The notes under the pieces: model-generated
Told to the model about the DNA's origin: nothing
The model's database searches: none
Seen by the model: the letters and a program-made list of their open reading frames with translations, nothing else
In this document: positions 45,460 through 55,716 of the stretch, in pieces
Layout of the letters: each line of letters begins with the position of its first letter
Numbering within the stretch: position 1 is the first letter of the stretch
Assembly (NCBI RefSeq): GCF_028657945.1
Contig: NZ_CP059693.1
Span: 3,472,001 to 3,536,000, forward strand
DNA from: Thalassomonas haliotis
Lineage (GTDB): Bacteria; Pseudomonadota; Gammaproteobacteria; Enterobacterales; Alteromonadaceae
DNA length: 64,000 nucleotides
Reading direction: 5' to 3'
Position numbers and translations under genes: made by a program

Positions 45460-46563
45460 TTAATCAATTAGCTGGTATTGTTCACGCAAGATAGTAATGA
45501 TTTCGGCTTTGGGATTCTCCGACAGGGTAATTTTTTCCCCGGTAATTTTCTCGGCAATGGCCGTATAGGTATTGGAAACTTGCATCAGCACGGACTCGGG
45601 CAATTCATTATCACGGGCCAGGGCTTCACGCTCGGCCATACGGTCTTTGTTAAGCAGAATATCCGGATCAGGGAAGTGATTTAGCAGCAACTGGCGGAAA
45701 CCTTCTTTGGAATTTTCAACCACTTTACCAGCGCGGTATTGCTCGCCGTCCCAAATACGGGAAGAATCCGGCGTGCCGACTTCGTCCATGTAGATAAGTT
45801 TGTCATTACCGTTTTTATCTTTTACATAACCAAATTCAAACTTGGTATCGACAAAGATTTGGTCCAGTTTAGCCAGGGCATCGGAAATCACATCAAAGCC
45901 TTCGGTTAATAACTTCTCATACAAACTGATGTCTTCAAGGGATTTAAAGTTAAAGTCCTGGTAGTTATCTTCGATATTTTTGCGGGTAATGTTAACGTCA
46001 TCCACCGCCGGCACGCCGGGGATACCTTCTAAGATCCCTTTGGTTGACGGCGTTTGTAACAGCTCAGGCAATTTGCTGTCTTTTTCCAGCCCTTCGGGTA
46101 AGGCAATACCGCAGAAATCACGCTCGCCTTTGGTATAAGAGCGCCACATGGAGCCGGTAATGTATTGACGACAGATGGCTTCAATCATCACAGGTTTTGC
46201 TTTTTGTACGATCCACACGAACGGATGGGGAATATCCAGGATATGGCTGTCGGCCAGGCCGTTTTCTTTGAAGAGTTTGAACCAGTGGTTGGAAATGGCA
46301 TTAAGTGCCGCCCCTTTGCCCGGGACACCTTTCATGCCGCCCTCGCCTTGCCAGATGCAATCAAAGGCTGAAATACGGTCGCTGATCACCATGATCGCCA
46401 GCGGAGTATCTTCGCTGACATCATAAGATTTTTCTTTGATTAAACGGCGGCTGTCTTCATCCGTTAACCAATAAACAGAGCGTACCTTACCGCTGTGCAC
46501 AGCACTGTCGGTACGAATGGGAAGATCGTTATTTACTGCTAATACTTTATCCGCAAGACTCAT
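45460..46563 (-). CDS. purC: Phosphoribosylaminoimidazole-succinocarboxamide synthase
   Basis: The 367-residue protein has SAICAR synthetase motifs ([40 protein letters not shown]-like [21 protein letters not shown]). It is the long form, as found in Alteromonadales, rather than the 237-residue E. coli type. It joins aspartate to CAIR in purine synthesis. It lies between rplT and pheS, an insertion into the usual order, and has its own terminator. Confidence 0.96.
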   Translation of the reverse strand: MSLADKVLAVNNDLPIRTDSAVHSGKVRSVYWLTDEDSRRLIKEKSYDVSEDTPLAIMVISDRISAFDCIWQGEGGMKGVPGKGAALNAISNHWFKLFKENGLADSHILDIPHPFVWIVQKAKPVMIEAICRQYITGSMWRSYTKGERDFCGIALPEGLEKDSKLPELLQTPSTKGILEGIPGVPAVDDVNITRKNIEDNYQDFNFKSLEDISLYEKLLTEGFDVISDALAKLDQIFVDTKFEFGYVKDKNGNDKLIYMDEVGTPDSSRIWDGEQYRAGKVVENSKEGFRQLLLNHFPDPDILLNKDRMAEREALARDNELPESVLMQVSNTYTAIAEKITGEKITLSENPKAEIITILREQYQLID

Positions 46564-46725
46564 GACTTCAGTCCTTTCCAGGTTGATATTGAAATTGAAA
46601 TAAAAAGTAACGGATAATATCTTCGCTTACCTTAAGGTAAGTTCACAAAATAACATCCGTTACTTTATTCAATTAAAATATCGGTAACTGGCAGGTCAAG
46701 CCACTAAGGTTAAGCTCTTAGGGTT

Positions 46726-46752
46726 AAGAAAAAGGACGCCGAAGCGTCCTTT
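46726..46752 (-). terminator. Terminator of the thrS-infC-rpmI-rplT operon
   Basis: AAAGGACGC pairs with GCGTCCTTT (9 bp, CGAA loop) and is followed on the minus strand by TTTTTCTT, 23 bp beyond the rplT stop. Confidence 0.9.
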
Positions 46753-46774
46753 ACCTAAAGTCTTGGTTTCTCAA

Positions 46775-47131
46775 TTAAGCCAAAGAAGCTTGCGCTTTTT
46801 CAACTAGGAATGAGAAGGCTGCTTTGTCGTATACAGCGATGTCAGCCAGGATCTTACGGTCGATTTCAATAGAAGCCTTTTTCAGACCATTAATGAAACG
46901 GCTATAAGATAAACCATTTTGACGGGCTGCTGCGTTAATACGAGCAATCCAAAGTTGACGGAATTGACGCTTACGTTGACGACGGTCACGGTAGGCGTAT
47001 TGGCCGGCTTTAGTTACAGCTTGAAAAGCAACGCGATAAACGCGACTACGGGCACCGTAGTAACCTTTAGCTTGCTTTAGAACTTTTTTATGACGCGCTC
47101 TTGCGACTACACCACGTTTTACTCTTGCCAT
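46775..47131 (-). CDS. rplT: 50S ribosomal protein L20
   Basis: The 118-residue basic protein ([19 protein letters not shown] ...) is L20, needed early in 50S assembly and, in E. coli, a translational repressor of rpmI-rplT. It starts 15 bp after rpmI with AGGAGAG upstream. Confidence 0.98.
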   Translation of the reverse strand: MARVKRGVVARARHKKVLKQAKGYYGARSRVYRVAFQAVTKAGQYAYRDRRQRKRQFRQLWIARINAAARQNGLSYSRFINGLKKASIEIDRKILADIAVYDKAAFSFLVEKAQASLA

Positions 47132-47146
47132 TTTATATCTCTCCTA

Positions 47147-47341
47147 TTAACCGTGACGTAAAAGTTTTTTAACTGACTTGATGTCAGAAGCAGCGATTTG
47201 ACACTTAGCACGTAAGTGACGCTTAACTTTAGTACGACGCTTAGTCAAGATATGACGAAGACCCGCTTGTTTGAATTTGTAGCCAGAAGCTGTCTTTTTA
47301 AAGCGCTTTGCAGCACCTTTATTGGTTTTCATTTTAGGCAT
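47147..47341 (-). CDS. rpmI: 50S ribosomal protein L35
   Basis: The 64-residue basic protein begins [20 protein letters not shown], the L35 signature. It lies 168 bp after infC. In E. coli L20 controls this gene through an RNA pseudoknot; the infC-rpmI gap here could hold such a site but I could not fold it by eye. Confidence 0.98.
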   Translation of the reverse strand: MPKMKTNKGAAKRFKKTASGYKFKQAGLRHILTKRRTKVKRHLRAKCQIAASDIKSVKKLLRHG

Positions 47342-47509
47342 GTTAATAACTCCGCATTGTTATGCCAAATATTAAGCAGTAGAGGCGAAGATACTCGCGA
47401 ATATAAATACCCGCCGATCTTACTTGTAGGCCCGTACTACCGGTTCATAGTGATAATAATGGTGAGCCGGAAGGAATAAATTCATCCCGACTACTTTTCA
47501 AACCAGTTA

Positions 47510-48052
47510 TTATCCTTTTTTAGGGGCTAAGACCATCACCATTTGGCGACCTTCCGCTCTGCGAGGGAAGAACTCCACTACGGTCAATTCTTCCAGGTCG
47601 GTTTTAACGCGACTTAAAAGTTCTAACCCCAGTTCCTGGTGTGCCATTTCACGGCCACGGAAACGTAATGTTACCTTGACCTTGTCGCCACCTTCTAAAA
47701 AGCGCTTCAGGTTGCGTAGTTTGACCTGATAGTCGCCTTCATCTGTGCCAGGACGGAATTTAATTTCCTTAACCTGGATTTGTTTCTGCTTTTTACGTTG
47801 TTCTTTCTGTTCTTTACTCTTTTCGTAAAGAAACTTACCGTAATCCATTACGCGACAAACAGGAGGCTTAGCCGTTGGGCTAATTTCAACGAGATCAACA
47901 CCCGCTTTTTCAGCTTCATCCATGGCATCGTTTAATGACACGATCCCCATGGGTTCGCCGTCAAGGCCAATCAAACGTATTTCTTCTGCTGTAATTAACT
48001 CATTTAAACGATGTGCCGGCTCTTTTTGCCCGCCTCGTTGACCACCTTTAAT
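47510..48052 (-). CDS. infC: Translation initiation factor IF-3, probable AUU start
   Basis: The protein (about 180 residues) has the full IF-3 N and C domains ([23 protein letters not shown]-like core; [23 protein letters not shown]). An ATG stands at 48058, but GGAGG is only 3 bp from it. ATT at 48052, giving ATT-AAA-GGT, lies 9 bp from the same site and matches the E. coli infC start (ATT AAA GGC), which IF-3 uses to repress its own translation. I therefore place the start at ATT. It follows thrS by about 55 bp in the same operon. Confidence 0.93.
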   Translation of the reverse strand: MKGGQRGGQKEPAHRLNELITAEEIRLIGLDGEPMGIVSLNDAMDEAEKAGVDLVEISPTAKPPVCRVMDYGKFLYEKSKEQKEQRKKQKQIQVKEIKFRPGTDEGDYQVKLRNLKRFLEGGDKVKVTLRFRGREMAHQELGLELLSRVKTDLEELTVVEFFPRRAEGRQMVMVLAPKKG

Positions 48053-48112
48053 AGCCATGTTCCTCCAAAGAACTTTGTACCAAATTTAAATATGTATTTG
48101 GATTAAAAAAAA

Positions 48113-50023
48113 TTATGCCCGTGTATTAACTTCTTCAGTTAATTTTGCAACAAACGCATCTACAGACATTTTACCTAAATCTTCTCCACCTCGGGTACGC
48201 ACCGCAATTTCACCATTGGCCATTTCTTGATCGCCAACAACTAACAAATACGGCACCCTCTTCAAAGTGTGCTCGCGGATTTTAAAGCCTATCTTCTCAT
48301 TTCTCAAGTCTAGTTTGGCTCTAAATCCATTTTCTTTCAGTTTTTTGACTACTTTTTCACAATATTCGCCCTGTTTGTCGGTAATATTCATTACCGTTGC
48401 CTGAATCGGCGACAACCAGGTGGGGAATTTGCCTGTGTATTCTTCGATCAAAATACCGATAAAACGCTCTAATGAACCTAAAATAGCCCTGTGGATCATC
48501 ACCGGGGTATAACGCTCATTGTCTTCACCGACATATGTAGCGCCTAAACGCTCAGGTAAAGCAAAATCAAGTTGTACCGTTCCGCACTGCCAGGCACGCC
48601 CTAAACAGTCCATCAGGGTAAATTCGATTTTAGGACCGTAGAAAGCCCCTTCTCCCGGCAAATATTCAAACTCGATATTAGAGTCTGTTAATACCTGGGC
48701 CAAGCCCTGCTCCGCCTTGTCCCAGATTTCATCGCTGCCGATACGCTTTTCTGGACGGGTAGAAAGTTTTACGACGATTTCTTCAAAACCGAACGAGCCG
48801 TAGACATCGTATACCATCTGGATACATTTACTGACTTCTTGTGCCACTTGATCTTCGGTACAGAAAATATGGGCGTCATCCTGGGTAAAGCCGCGTACCC
48901 GCATCAAGCCGTGTAAAGAGCCAGAAGGTTCGTTACGGTGACAACAGCCAAACTCGGCGATACGTAAGGGTAAATCACGGTATGACTTTAAGCCTTGGTT
49001 AAATATCTGCACATGACCCGGGCAATTCATGGGTTTTATGGCGTATTCACGTTTTTCCGACTCTGTGGTAAACATGGCATCGGCGTATTTGTCCCAGTGA
49101 CCGGATTTCTCCCACAGGGATCTGTCCATCATCATCGGCGCTTTGACTTCGTCGTAATCATATTCGTGTAATTTTTCACGAACAAACTTTTCCAGTTCGG
49201 TATAGATAGTCCAGCCGTCATTGTGCCAGAATACCATGCCCGGCGCTTCTTCCTGCCAGTGGAATAAATCCAGGGTCTTACCTATTTTACGGTGATCGCG
49301 CTTTTCAGCTTCCGCTAAACGCTGGATATAAGCTTTTAACTGCTTTTTATCCGCCCAGGCGGTGCCGTAAACCCGTTGCAGCATTTTATTGTCTGAATCG
49401 CCACGCCAGTAGGCGCCGGCCACTTTCATCAGTTTAAAGTGGTGGCAGTGACGCATGCTCGGCACATGCGGGCCGCGGCACATATCGATGTATTCTTCGT
49501 GATGATATAACGCCGGTTTGTCGTCACGGTCGATATTTTCATCTAAAATTTCAATTTTATAGCTTTCGCCGCGCGCTTCAAAGGCATCGCGGGCCTCTTG
49601 CCATGAACCGGTTTTCTTCACTACCTGATAGTTGGTTTTCGCCAGTTCCATCATGCGCTTTTCCAGCAGCACTAAATCGTCTTCTGTGATGGAATGCTCA
49701 AGATCAACATCATAATAGAAGCCGTTATCGATCACAGGACCTATGGCCATCTTGGTATCCGGCCATAATTGCTTGATGGCATGCCCTAATAAATGCGCGC
49801 AAGAGTGACGGATAATTTCTACGCCTTCTTGATCTTTACTGGTGATTAACTGCAGCGCCGCGTCTTGGCTGATTAATTCACAGGCATCGACCAGCTGGCC
49901 GTCGATACGACCGGCAATGGTGGCTTTGGCTAAACCCGGACCGATATCCAGGGCGACATCCATTACCGATACGGCACTTTCGAAACTACGTTGACTTCCG
50001 TCAGGGAGAGTAATTACAGGCAT
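48113..50023 (-). CDS. thrS: Threonyl-tRNA synthetase
   Basis: The 636-residue protein has TGS (1-61), editing with HxxxH ([10 protein letters not shown], near 73), class II catalytic (about 240-535, [17 protein letters not shown]-like block) and anticodon-binding domains. AAAGGA precedes ATG 50023 by 6 bp; an in-frame start nine codons upstream lacks support. It heads the operon with infC, rpmI and rplT. Confidence 0.98.
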   Translation of the reverse strand: MPVITLPDGSQRSFESAVSVMDVALDIGPGLAKATIAGRIDGQLVDACELISQDAALQLITSKDQEGVEIIRHSCAHLLGHAIKQLWPDTKMAIGPVIDNGFYYDVDLEHSITEDDLVLLEKRMMELAKTNYQVVKKTGSWQEARDAFEARGESYKIEILDENIDRDDKPALYHHEEYIDMCRGPHVPSMRHCHHFKLMKVAGAYWRGDSDNKMLQRVYGTAWADKKQLKAYIQRLAEAEKRDHRKIGKTLDLFHWQEEAPGMVFWHNDGWTIYTELEKFVREKLHEYDYDEVKAPMMMDRSLWEKSGHWDKYADAMFTTESEKREYAIKPMNCPGHVQIFNQGLKSYRDLPLRIAEFGCCHRNEPSGSLHGLMRVRGFTQDDAHIFCTEDQVAQEVSKCIQMVYDVYGSFGFEEIVVKLSTRPEKRIGSDEIWDKAEQGLAQVLTDSNIEFEYLPGEGAFYGPKIEFTLMDCLGRAWQCGTVQLDFALPERLGATYVGEDNERYTPVMIHRAILGSLERFIGILIEEYTGKFPTWLSPIQATVMNITDKQGEYCEKVVKKLKENGFRAKLDLRNEKIGFKIREHTLKRVPYLLVVGDQEMANGEIAVRTRGGEDLGKMSVDAFVAKLTEEVNTRA

Positions 50024-50521
50024 GAAATTTCCTTTATACAGTGGTGGCACATACCAAGTGTCACTTGCTTATCTATATTATTCTTAAAAAGCAGCTAGTT
50101 AACTCTAGCTACTCAGTGTCATTTTCAAAATTTGCTACAACAGTTGATACAAGATGAAAATTTTTATTTTTGCTTCTTTGCTACTTCAAAGAGATCTTCA
50201 TTAAAAGCCCTACATATATAAGGCAACAAAACGGGGCTTATAATAAGCCGATGGATATCAAAGGACAACAGCTTTTAATGAATTATTAAAGAATGGCCGC
50301 AATAAAGCATAAAACCGGCTAAAAGCAGCATTATTGATCTTGCAGGAACGCCATTAGCTCTATGGAACAAAACACGGCCGGCACTGGATAAAGCCTTAAC
50401 CCCTATAGTCTGAATCTGTGATCTGATTTGCAGGGCAATTTCCCAATATATTTATGACAAACGATCCCTTAAAATAAAATATAACTAAATTGACCCCTCA
50501 TCCCTATTGTGGAGCCAGCAT
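50024..50521. other. Divergent intergenic region, thrS leader side
   Basis: About 500 bp between thrS and the START-domain gene hold no convincing frame. The thrS leader operator known from E. coli could lie near 50050-50200 but I cannot assign it. The region is AT-rich with no clear repeats. Confidence 0.45.
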
Positions 50522-51229
50522 TTGTTTAATTATTTTTCATCCCTGCTGTTATCTCTGGTTGTAATTATGCTCAGTCCCCGGCTGGTCGCAGCTCCCTTTT
50601 TAGCGTTAACAGGCGCTGCAGCAGATGATTCGCAGCAACAAAGCTCTTGGCAAGTGTGGCGGGAAAATGAATATTCACAAGTCAGATACCGCCCGCTCAA
50701 AGATAGCCCGCTGATAGAGATTTCGGCAAGGCTGAAGGTCAACTCGACCTTATCGGGTTTTCTTTTGTTTTTACAGGATTACTCCAATATCCCTAACTGG
50801 CTAAGCAATGCCCGGGAAGCCCGCTTACTGGCACAGTTATCGGGACGTGAAAACATTTTCATCACACATTTTGACGGTTTTTGGCCGGTAAAAGCCAGAG
50901 AGATGCTGATTCATTCCACTTACTGGCAAAACCCTGACTTATCCGTTGAAATTGCCGCCAGCGATGCAAGCCATAAGATAGAGAGCAGCACCAGGACTAT
51001 TCGCATCAAGATCCATAAAGCCCATTGGCAACTTTTACCGCTAACAGACAAGCAGCTTGAAGTACACTACAACCTGATTGCCAGCCCCGAAGGTAAGCTG
51101 CCGTTATGGCTGGCAAATAAACTCTCACTCAGGGCCATGTGGAAAACCCTGCAAGCCCTGCATAAACAGCTTCCCTTGTCCAAATGGCAACAAAAAAGCA
51201 TTCCTGACATCAAAGAATATGGCCAATAA
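50522..51229 (+). CDS. START-domain lipid-binding-like protein, exported
   Basis: The 235-residue product has a signal sequence (SSLLLSLVVIMLSPRLVAA) and a START-like domain (about 45-225, WRENEYSQVRYRPLKDSP ... LQDYSNIPNWLSNAREARLL). Bacterial START proteins bind lipids or hydrophobic ligands; the ligand here is unknown. The start is taken as TTG 50522 because GGAG at 50511-50514 is 7 bp upstream; a TTG at 50507 would put that site inside the gene. Confidence 0.8.
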   Translation: MFNYFSSLLLSLVVIMLSPRLVAAPFLALTGAAADDSQQQSSWQVWRENEYSQVRYRPLKDSPLIEISARLKVNSTLSGFLLFLQDYSNIPNWLSNAREARLLAQLSGRENIFITHFDGFWPVKAREMLIHSTYWQNPDLSVEIAASDASHKIESSTRTIRIKIHKAHWQLLPLTDKQLEVHYNLIASPEGKLPLWLANKLSLRAMWKTLQALHKQLPLSKWQQKSIPDIKEYGQ

Positions 51230-51336
51230 CGGCTTTTATATAAATAAACCGTAATAACCTCCTTGGATAGGCTACACTAATCAAAGAGTAACGATTTTAC
51301 CTGACAGATATTGCAATAAGCTTCAGTGGTGGTTAT

Positions 51337-52209
51337 ATGTGGCAAAGTATCGGGCAGGCCATAGCATCAGAAACCGGCCAATCCTTTTCTATCAAAGATA
51401 AAAAGCCCATTTCCGGCGGTGACATTAATCTCGCCTTTAAAGTTTATGATGAAGAGCACAGCTATTTTATCAAACTCAATGATAAAAGCCGCCTGAGCCA
51501 TTTTGAAGCAGAAGCCTACTCTTTAGGCCAGCTTAAGGCAATGCAAACTTTCATAACACCGCAATGTATTGCCCTGGGCACTACCCTGGATAAAAGTTAT
51601 ATCGTGCTCTCCCACATCGATTTTTGCAACGACAATGCCGCTCTTTGGTATCAGCTGGGACAGCAACTTGCCCAAATGCATAAAAACTCCAGCCACGGGC
51701 AGTTTGGCTGGCAATATGATAATTATCTGGGCAACACCCGTCAGCCCAACGACTGGCAAAGTAACTGGCGCAGTTTTTTTGCCGAACAAAGGATCGGCTG
51801 GCAATTACAATTATTAAGCGAACGATCCGTGTATATGGGAGATATAGAGCATATCATTGATATGTGCCATAACGGCCTGGCTCATCACCAGGTAAAACCC
51901 AGCCTGGTCCATGGCGACCTGTGGCAGGGTAATATTGGTTTTTGTGCCCAAGGCCCGGTAATTTTTGATCCCGCCTGTTATTACGGCGACCGGGAAGTTG
52001 ATATTGCCATGAGCGAGCTTTTCGGCCAGTTTCCCGGTGAGTTTTACCGGGGATACCAAGAGCTCTATCCTTTATCTGAAGGTTATGAACGCCGCAAAAA
52101 CATCTATAACTTTTACCATATACTCAACCATGCCAACCTCTTTGGCGGTATCTATATTGACCAGGCAAAAGCCCTGTTAGGCCGCTTATTTGCCCTCGCC
52201 ATTCATTAA
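51337..52209 (+). CDS. Fructosamine/ketosamine-3-kinase family protein
   Basis: The 290-residue protein matches the bacterial fructosamine-kinase family (YniA-like), with an aminoglycoside-phosphotransferase fold: SGGDINLAFKVYDEEHSYFIKLN (N-lobe), LVHGDLWQGNIGF (catalytic loop, about 190-202) and FDPACYYGDREVDIAMSELFG (Mg-binding, about 209-229). Such enzymes phosphorylate glycated amines to trigger deglycation. Confidence 0.92.
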   Translation: MWQSIGQAIASETGQSFSIKDKKPISGGDINLAFKVYDEEHSYFIKLNDKSRLSHFEAEAYSLGQLKAMQTFITPQCIALGTTLDKSYIVLSHIDFCNDNAALWYQLGQQLAQMHKNSSHGQFGWQYDNYLGNTRQPNDWQSNWRSFFAEQRIGWQLQLLSERSVYMGDIEHIIDMCHNGLAHHQVKPSLVHGDLWQGNIGFCAQGPVIFDPACYYGDREVDIAMSELFGQFPGEFYRGYQELYPLSEGYERRKNIYNFYHILNHANLFGGIYIDQAKALLGRLFALAIH

Positions 52210-52465
52210 CGGCAGTTAAAACCAATTTGAAAATAAGTTTATTTTCCGCAATAGCAAGCATTTACCGCTGTCCCCATATCATTAAAGGAGCAGCGGCTCG
52301 CACTTTGGTCAAAAGCGTTCATAATGAGATAAAGTTAATGGCTAAATTAAGTCAGGCAACAAACAGGAAAAATCGGGTTATTCAATTACAAACGGTGTAA
52401 ATAATGACGCATTGTATTGAATATCTCATGCCTTGCTCTTATTGGCGTTAAATCTGGGAGGCCTT

Positions 52466-52672
52466 ATGCTCCAGGATATTTCCGAACAACGCATTCGTTG
52501 TCCGCATTGCGGCCATCACCTGCATGTTACATTAGATACCACCTCAGGTGATCAGGACTATTATGACGAGTGTCCCGCCTGCTGCAGCGATATTCATTTT
52601 AATTTGCATATAGACGAATACCGGCAAAAAATTCAACTGGCAGTAGACAGTGATGATGAGCAGGTCTTTTAA
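52466..52672 (+). CDS. CPXCG-motif small zinc-ribbon-like protein
   Basis: The 68-residue protein has two Cys pairs, CPHCG (about 12-16) and CPACC (about 36-40), fitting the CPXCG cysteine-rich family (function unknown, zinc site likely). The start at 52466 follows GGGAGG by 4 bp; a TTG-start extension to 52433 is not needed. Confidence 0.85.
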   Translation: MLQDISEQRIRCPHCGHHLHVTLDTTSGDQDYYDECPACCSDIHFNLHIDEYRQKIQLAVDSDDEQVF

Positions 52673-52767
52673 TTGTTGCAACGATAATCATCGCCGGTGA
52701 CAAGCAGCTGTCGATATCACTCACAGATGCCTTTTACCGGCACTCAGTTGGCTTATTCACACTAAAC

Positions 52768-53385
52768 TCATGCCAAATTCATTCGTTCCAGCGTTGTCAC
52801 TATCGTGATCGTTTGTTGATCAAACTCCAGGTTCACCTTGTCGTCAACAGACAGCTGATTTAAATTGGTCCGAGCCAGGGTTTCCGGAATAAGATGTACG
52901 CTAAATTGATTATCGACCACTTCCCCCAAAGTTAGGCTGATACCATTTATGGCAATAAAACCTTTAGGCAAAATGTATTTCATCCAGTCAGCCGCACAGG
53001 CAAACACCAGCCGACAATTACTTGAAGTTGCATGTTTTTCAATTAACTCCGCCTGGCAATGAACATGGCCACTGACCGTATGCCCGCCAAGTTCATCGCC
53101 CACTTTTAAAGAACGCTCAATATTAACCCTGTCATTAGGGGTCAATACCCCAAGATTGGTTACCGCTAAAGTTTCATCGATAACATCAAAACTGATATAG
53201 GCATGATTTTTATCTACAGACGCAAACTCTACCACAGTTAAACAAACACCGTTTACTGCGATACTGGCGCCAAGCTCAAGTTGTTCTATATCTTTTAGCG
53301 CTGTAGCTAGGGTTAAACGACATAAATTATTTTTTGTTTTTATTGCTAAAACTTCAGCTTGTGATTGCACTATGCCCGTAAACAT
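52768..53385 (-). CDS. ribE: Riboflavin synthase alpha chain
   Basis: The 205-residue protein starts MFTGIVQSQAEV and has two lumazine-binding repeats (each with a SIAVNGVCLTV or FIAINGISLTL segment). It converts two 6,7-dimethyl-8-ribityllumazine molecules to riboflavin. It is divergent from the MATE gene, as ribC and mdtK are in E. coli. Confidence 0.96.
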   Translation of the reverse strand: MFTGIVQSQAEVLAIKTKNNLCRLTLATALKDIEQLELGASIAVNGVCLTVVEFASVDKNHAYISFDVIDETLAVTNLGVLTPNDRVNIERSLKVGDELGGHTVSGHVHCQAELIEKHATSSNCRLVFACAADWMKYILPKGFIAINGISLTLGEVVDNQFSVHLIPETLARTNLNQLSVDDKVNLEFDQQTITIVTTLERMNLA

Positions 53386-53455
53386 ATATTATCCGTCAGG
53401 TTAAGTCAGTAAAGCGTCATAGTAGCAAACTCAAGTCTTCGTAATAAGTACCCGG

Positions 53456-54823
53456 ATGAATTTAAATAATTTCCTCGAACAAAGCAAAAGCCTGCTCAAG
53501 CTGGCCTACCCTATTTTAATTGCTCAACTTATCCAAAACTTAATGGGGTTTTCCGATACCGTTATGGCCGGACGTGTCAGCGCAACCGATATGGCCGCCG
53601 TGGCCGTTGCCAGCAGTGTCTGGTTGCCCTTGATTTTAACGATTTATGGCCTGATCATGGCCCTGGCCACCATAGTATCCCAGCTTGCCGGGGCAGATAA
53701 ATATCACCAGGTCGCCCGGGCAAGTTTTCAAACCGGGTGGATAGCTCTGGTATTAGGCTTATCTTTGATTATCTTATACTACCTGCTGGCCCCTTATCTT
53801 TATCCTCTGGTCACCCTGGAAAGCAACTTAAAACAACTGATGTTTGACTATCTGGGTTATATCATCTGGGGCGGGCCGGGGTTTTGTTTATATTTAGTCC
53901 TGAGAAACTATTCCGAAGGTTTATCCCATACCAAGCCGACCATGATCATCAGTATTATTGGCTTAGTGATCAATATTCCGGCCAATTATATCTTTATTTA
54001 TGGTGAACTCGGTATGCCGGCATTAGGCGGTGCCGGCTGTGGTATCGCCACCGCCATTGTTTATTGGGTGATGTTCTTCAGTATGCTGGTGTACGTTTTA
54101 GTGTCTAAAAAATTAAAACATGCGCCGCTGTTTAAGCAATTTTATTGGCCCCAGTGGTCGGAAATTAAAGGCATCCTCACCCTGGGTGTGCCAATTGCCC
54201 TGTCTTTATTATTTGAAGTGAGTTTGTTTGCCGTGGTTGCCGTGATTCTGGCCCCTTTTGGCGCCAATGTTGTCGCCAGCCACCAGATAGCCATTAACTT
54301 TTCCGGCCTGGTGTTTATGGTGCCTTTAAGCCTGGCGCTGGCGGTTACCATCAAAGTCGGGTTTGCCGTTGGTAATAAAGATTACCAGCAAGCCAAGACC
54401 ATTTGCCGCTATTCGGTGATATTGGGCCTGATGATCGCCTTTTTCACGGCAGCGCTGACCCTGATTTTTAAAAGCCAAATTGCCGCCATCTATACTACAG
54501 ACACTAAAGTTATCGAATTGGCCGCCAGCTTAATGTTTTTAGCGGCATTATTTCAGTTCTCAGATGCGATTCAGGTGATATCCGCCGGGGCATTACGCGG
54601 CTATAAAGACACTAAGTCAATTTTAGTGATCACTTTTATCGCCTACTGGCTAATAGGCCTGAGTTTAGGCTTAATTCTGGGGGTGACCGACTGGCTAATG
54701 CCCGCCATCGGCGCTTATGGCTTCTGGATTGGCTTTATTTCAGGTTTAACCACCGCAGCTTTTTTCCTGACATGGCGGCTGCGTATAATACAGCAACGAT
54801 TTGAACAGACATCAAGTGTCTAA
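53456..54823 (+). CDS. mdtK: MATE-family multidrug efflux pump (MdtK/NorM)
   Basis: The 455-residue protein has twelve membrane helices and the MATE signatures (FSDTVMAGRVSATDMAAVAVASS; PMVPLSLALAVTIKVGFAVGN-like block). It exports cationic drugs and dyes in exchange for Na+ or H+. It is divergent from ribE. Confidence 0.93.
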   Translation: MNLNNFLEQSKSLLKLAYPILIAQLIQNLMGFSDTVMAGRVSATDMAAVAVASSVWLPLILTIYGLIMALATIVSQLAGADKYHQVARASFQTGWIALVLGLSLIILYYLLAPYLYPLVTLESNLKQLMFDYLGYIIWGGPGFCLYLVLRNYSEGLSHTKPTMIISIIGLVINIPANYIFIYGELGMPALGGAGCGIATAIVYWVMFFSMLVYVLVSKKLKHAPLFKQFYWPQWSEIKGILTLGVPIALSLLFEVSLFAVVAVILAPFGANVVASHQIAINFSGLVFMVPLSLALAVTIKVGFAVGNKDYQQAKTICRYSVILGLMIAFFTAALTLIFKSQIAAIYTTDTKVIELAASLMFLAALFQFSDAIQVISAGALRGYKDTKSILVITFIAYWLIGLSLGLILGVTDWLMPAIGAYGFWIGFISGLTTAAFFLTWRLRIIQQRFEQTSSV

Positions 54824-54890
54824 AATAAATGCTGTTTGTTGCTTTAACAAACAAATGGTTGTTGGTTTAAGGAAATTTGCATAAAAGTAC

Positions 54891-54919
54891 TTGCAACAAC
54901 AAAAACAGATCGCTAGTAT
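54891..54919 (+). promoter_or_regulatory. Strong promoter of the first tRNA-Val gene
   Basis: A -35 box TTGCAA (54891-54896), a 17-bp spacer and a -10 box TAGTAT (54914-54919) are followed by a GC-rich discriminator (AGCGCCCC), typical of stringently controlled stable-RNA promoters. The same layout occurs at 55473-55501. Confidence 0.8.
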
Positions 54920-54998
54920 AGCGCCCCGTTAAGGCAACGAGATGTTTAAAGGAATTCTAGATAGAATACCCTGTTCTCGATAATTGCCCAAAGATTTT

Positions 54999-55075
54999 GG
55001 GAGCGTAGCTCAGTTGGTTAGAGCGCATCGTTGACATCGATGAGGTCGCTGATTCGAATTCAGTCGCACCCACCA
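54999..55075 (+). tRNA. tRNA-Val (GAC), copy 1
   Basis: The 77-base gene folds as a cloverleaf: D arm GCTC/GAGC, anticodon stem CATCG/CGATG with loop TTGACAT (anticodon GAC, valine), T arm CTGA/TCAG around TTCGAAT, and an encoded CCA end. The acceptor stem GGGAGCG/CGCACCC has one mismatch, A4 opposite A69. Confidence 0.93.
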
Positions 55076-55082
55076 TATAGAG

Positions 55083-55117
55083 AAAATAGCTGCCTCAGGG
55101 CGGCTATTTTTCTTTCT
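55083..55117 (+). terminator. Terminator of tRNA-Val copy 1
   Basis: AAAATAGCTGCC pairs with GGCGGCTATTTT (loop TCAG), followed by TCTTTCT, 8 bp past the CCA end. Confidence 0.85.
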
Positions 55118-55472
55118 ACGCTTTTAAAATTTCAAACAGCATCTTCTACCCTGGCCCTCAATAAGCCATGACGATAAAAGCCGTTCTCTTGGCTAATTAC
55201 AAATACCCTGTTTAACAAATCTATTACTGTAAAGCATACTGATATCTATTCCTGCTTTATAAACTTTTTGTGCTTAGCATCCAAGCGAACTCAATACCTT
55301 TCATAAATATTTTGACCTGGTTCGTTAACCTGATAAGTTGCAGCGGTAACCTGCCCGACAACCACAGGCAATAGCTAGAACAAATAAAACACTACAAGTT
55401 GCTCAAATCAACCACAGTCTGTTGATTTAACAGACAAAACAGTGTTTTTTTATGTTATTTCCAGAAAAAGGC

Positions 55473-55501
55473 TTGCAACAGGGAAAACAGATCGCTAGTA
55501 T
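55473..55501 (+). promoter_or_regulatory. Strong promoter of the second tRNA-Val gene
   Basis: TTGCAA (55473-55478), a 17-bp spacer and TAGTAT (55496-55501) are followed by AGCGCCCC. Bases from AAAACAGATCGC through the discriminator equal those of the first copy. The 355 bp between the first terminator and this promoter show no gene. Confidence 0.8.
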
Positions 55502-55587
55502 AGCGCCCCGTTGAGAGGCAAAGAGATATACCCGCCCTTAGCAAGTGGAACTGCATCCAGGCTTATAAAGCAAACGCACAAAATTTT

Positions 55588-55664
55588 GGGAGCGTAGCTC
55601 AGTTGGTTAGAGCGCATCGTTGACATCGATGAGGTCGCTGATTCGAATTCAGTCGCACCCACCA
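55588..55664 (+). tRNA. tRNA-Val (GAC), copy 2
   Basis: This 77-base gene is identical to copy 1, including the A4/A69 acceptor mismatch and encoded CCA. It has its own promoter and terminator, so the duplication includes regulatory sequence. Confidence 0.93.
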
Positions 55665-55671
55665 TACAGTG

Positions 55672-55699
55672 AAAGCCGCCTTTGGGCGGCTTTTTCTTT
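55672..55699 (+). terminator. Terminator of tRNA-Val copy 2
   Basis: AAAGCCGCC pairs with GGCGGCTTT (loop TTTG), followed by a T-rich run, 7 bp past the CCA end. Confidence 0.88.
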
Positions 55700-55716
55700 A
55701 CTCATCATACATTTTT

